From an uncultured Roseburia sp. (GTDB lineage: Bacteria; Bacillota; Clostridia; Lachnospirales; Lachnospiraceae): a stretch of 14,507 nt of DNA. A program made the translations under genes and the position numbers. Positions 13,963 through 14,507 of this stretch are shown here, one piece after another. Every line of letters starts with the position of its first letter. Within the stretch, counting starts at the first letter, position 1. Location of the stretch: positions 1-14,507 of the forward strand of contig CAJTYI010000080.1 in the NCBI GenBank assembly GCA_910584215.1. Reading direction: 5' to 3'. The notes below the pieces were generated by a model. It made no database searches, was not told the origin of the DNA, and saw nothing but the letters and a program-made list of their open reading frames with translations.

Positions 13963-14507
13963 TTTCTGTCATCCTGTCCCATGCTTCCGGTGCCGCCTTC
14001 CACAACACCGTCCGCCTTTGCAACCGAGCCAAACGTGCCAAAAAAGCATTTGAGGTCGAACATCAAAGACATGTTCTTCACATAGTCCCCGTCCAGTTTT
14101 GCTTTCACCGGAATCAAGAGCTCATCCCTGCCGTTGATCTGAGCCCAACCGGTCAGCCCCGGCACAACATCGTTCGCGCCATAGCGCTCCCGCTCGGCCA
14201 CCAGATCGTCCTGATTCCAGAGCGCGGGCCTTGGCCCCACAAAGCTCATATCGCCTTTTACGATATTAAAGAGCTGGCTCAGCTCATCCAGAGACGTCCT
14301 GCGCAGAAACTTCCCGCTTTTCGTCAAGAACGCCTCCGGGTCCGCAAGCAGATGCGTCGGCATATCTTTCGGCGTGTCGGTCCGCATTGTGCGGAACTTG
14401 TAAATCGTAAAAAAAGTCCTGTGGATGCCGACACGCTTTTGCTTAAACAATACCGGCCCCGGCGAATCCAGCTTGATCGCAACGCAGATCACCAGTAAAA
14501 CCGGTGA
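13959..14507 (-). CDS. Bacterial sugar transferase (undecaprenyl-phosphate sugar-1-P transferase), 5' end outside window
   Basis: C-terminal 182 residues of a priming monotopic phosphoglycosyl transferase (PF02397), which starts glycan assembly by moving a sugar-1-phosphate to undecaprenyl phosphate. Seen: the end of a hydrophobic segment (PVLLVICVAIKLDSPGPVLF), QKRVG, YKFRTM, the catalytic-region stretch RRTSLDELSQLFNI with the Asp-Glu pair, GDMSFVGPRP and PGLTGWAQINGR. These are core family motifs. The frame is open to the edge, so the missing part may be only the N-terminal membrane hairpin of a short PglC-like enzyme, or a longer WbaP-like N-terminal region. The C-terminal tail is Gly/Asp-rich. 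It is the most upstream visible gene of the cluster, so the operon promoter lies beyond the window. Confidence 0.95.
   Translation of the reverse strand, partial: SPVLLVICVAIKLDSPGPVLFKQKRVGIHRTFFTIYKFRTMRTDTPKDMPTHLLADPEAFLTKSGKFLRRTSLDELSQLFNIVKGDMSFVGPRPALWNQDDLVAERERYGANDVVPGLTGWAQINGRDELLIPVKAKLDGDYVKNMSLMFDLKCFFGTFGSVAKADGVVEGGTGSMGQDDRK

Noticed and set aside
13662..14498. Plus-strand 278-codon open frame
   Set aside because: It is antisense to the sugar transferase and epimerase genes, whose family motifs are unmistakable. Its His/Arg/Pro-rich composition is typical of a shadow frame.

Overview
The window looks like the chromosome of a Gram-positive Clostridia member, most likely Lachnospiraceae. 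The grounds are strong AGGAGG-type ribosome binding sites, a DUF3048 lipoprotein, and a secreted protein that combines a transglutaminase-like domain with Listeria-Bacteroides (InlB-type) repeats. This placement rests on gene content and style only; no marker gene such as rRNA is present.

Left end (1-1390): a possible 3' tail of an unidentified gene, then one plus-strand transcription unit. This unit has an extended -10 promoter, a DUF3048 (YerB-like) lipoprotein and a strong intrinsic terminator.

Middle left (1430-3596, minus strand): an AT-richer two-gene type II restriction-modification module. The putative PD-(D/E)XK endonuclease comes first and overlaps the gamma-class N6-adenine methyltransferase by 11 nt. 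It looks like an insertion of foreign origin.

Middle and right (3624-14507, minus strand, transcribed right to left): a surface polysaccharide / glycan-decoration cluster that runs off the right edge. In order of transcription it holds the C-terminal part of a priming sugar-1-phosphate transferase, an NAD-dependent epimerase/dehydratase, an O-antigen ligase/polymerase-type membrane protein and a DPM1-like GT2. A 34-bp tandem-repeat block follows, then UDP-glucose dehydrogenase, a GtrA flippase-like protein, a secreted transglutaminase-like protein with InlB repeats, a second DPM1/GtrB-like GT2 and a GT39-like membrane glycosyltransferase. Most junctions are overlaps or gaps of under 100 nt, so much of it is probably one operon.

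How they would work together (inference): the priming transferase loads a sugar phosphate on undecaprenyl phosphate, and the epimerase and UDP-glucose dehydrogenase supply precursors, including UDP-glucuronate. The ligase-like protein polymerises the repeat unit or attaches the chain. GtrB-like GT2, GtrA and the GT39 protein form a lipid-linked-sugar route that adds side residues outside the membrane. The transglutaminase-like protein is exported, and its extremely basic repeat region could bind the acidic polymer. No Wzx flippase, ABC exporter or tyrosine-kinase regulator is visible; these may lie beyond the right edge. The points most worth a second look are the 34-bp repeats with small GGA-loop hairpins in the ugd leader, the transglutaminase gene placed inside a Gtr-type set, and the restriction-modification module at the 3' end of the glycan operon.
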